Positions 50,201-50,690 of a DNA stretch of 50,690 bases are shown here, piece after piece. This DNA comes from an uncultured Collinsella sp. Its GTDB lineage: Bacteria > Actinomycetota > Coriobacteriia > Coriobacteriales > Coriobacteriaceae. A program made the translations under genes and the position numbers. Within the stretch, counting starts at the first letter, position 1. Each line of letters opens with the position of its first letter. The stretch covers positions 1 to 50,690 of the forward strand of contig CAKUON010000014.1 in assembly GCA_934668875.1 (NCBI GenBank), read 5' to 3'. Below the pieces are notes generated by a model that was given only the letters and a program-made list of their open reading frames with translations, had not been told where the DNA came from and searched no databases.

Positions 50201-50690
50201 GTTTAAGTTCACCCTGCCGTATTCCGAGGAGGGCTATGAGACGCGTGTATTCGATGCGAATGGCATGCCCGTGGGCAACTCCTTTAAGCTCAAGAACGGC
50301 GGCACCCATTCCATCAAGGCCGGCCAGACCATTCGCGTATATGACCTTAAGCAGGGCGACAAGTATAGCGTGAGCGAGCTCACCACCAAGGGCGAAGCGT
50401 CCAGCGGTGACGTGCTGGCGAGTATCGTCAACACCGTGACCGGTTCCGCCGAAGAGTCGGTGCTTCCGGCTGGCTTTAGCCTCGTGAGCCGTAAGGTCGG
50501 CGGCGAGGAGCAGTCGGGAACTGGCAACACCATCGAGGGCAAGATTGTAGCGCTCGTGGACGGACAGATTCCCGCCGACAACACGCTTGAGTTCACCAAC
50601 AATTACAGCGTAATCTCGGTGCCCGTCGAGAAGAAGTGGGTCGGCCCGGCGGCCGCCAAGGCCACCGTGCGCCTGCTCGCCGACGGCAAG
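47202..50690 (+). CDS. large surface adhesin with fibro-slime and SpaA/Cna-B-like modules (partial)
   Basis: The frame is open from the ATG at 47202 to the window edge: 1163 codons, and the gene continues. A signal peptide (about 1-47, basic start, then [21 protein letters not shown] and an ALA-DQ cleavage site) marks export. A fibro-slime/PA14-like module has [21 protein letters not shown] near 303-325. SpaA-type prealbumin modules follow ([20 protein letters not shown] near 420; [21 protein letters not shown] near 716), whose Lys residues commonly form isopeptide bonds. A Cna-B-like VEKKWVG module opens at the edge. A sortase LPXTG motif is expected further on but not visible. The ribosome binding site is GGGGAGGG. 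Likely host-binding pilin or adhesin. Confidence 0.87.
   Translation, partial: [1163 protein letters not shown]

Overview
This window is a GC-rich (about 60%) bacterial chromosome segment. Gene content, protein flavour and intergenic repeats suggest a Coriobacteriia gut actinobacterium, most like Collinsella (for example C. aerofaciens). That is a judgement from recognition, not a database result. It opens in the 3' end of a 5S rRNA and closes inside a large surface-adhesin gene that runs off the right edge.

Layout. 1-1.4 kb: 5S rRNA end, a small low-GC membrane protein gene, and an Hsp20 gene whose leader may be an RNA thermometer. 1.4-6.7 kb: a metallo-beta-lactamase-fold hydrolase divergent from the conserved tilS-hpt-ftsH block. 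6.8-10.6 kb: an aminotransferase, a PHP phosphoesterase and an RNA m5U methyltransferase of the RlmD/TrmA family. 10.9-13.4 kb: a polar amino acid ABC importer. 13.6-16.9 kb: an EF-G-like GTPase with altered G motifs and a membrane-anchored nuclease. 17.5-19.2 kb: LarE and a HAD phosphatase. 19.4-24.9 kb: a rhamnose-type catabolic cluster (rhaB, rhaD, MFS permease, FucI/AraA-fold isomerase); a LacI regulator at 26.6-27.7 kb probably controls it, because similar palindromes lie in both promoters. Between them sits an AAA/DUF4143 ATPase gene preceded by four repeats spaced exactly 33 bp. 28.3-34.9 kb: glmS, a GntR regulator, a YeiH-family transporter, a degenerate NtrC-type regulator, a small membrane protein and a nitroreductase. 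35.1-39.9 kb: a small conserved-looking protein and a MarR-ABC-ABC operon for a heterodimeric exporter. 40-46.7 kb: cysE, a DedA protein, ilvE, lemA, a TetR regulator, tRNA-Ser(UGA) and an in-frame TadA-glycerate kinase fusion. 47.2 kb to the end: a signal-peptide-bearing adhesin with fibro-slime and SpaA/Cna-B-like modules, with a G9 tract upstream.

The intergenic DNA carries several families of short palindromes. One set has different arms but a shared GGGACAG core, as expected for REP-like elements moved by a RAYT-type transposase. Another family sits a few bases after four stop codons. Two more recur together at 17 kb and 47 kb. No complete transposase, integrase, CRISPR array or prophage gene is visible. 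The best leads are the TadA-glycerate kinase fusion, the 33-bp phased repeats ahead of the DUF4143 ATPase, and a 17-nt palindromic motif shared by three amino-acid-related promoters.
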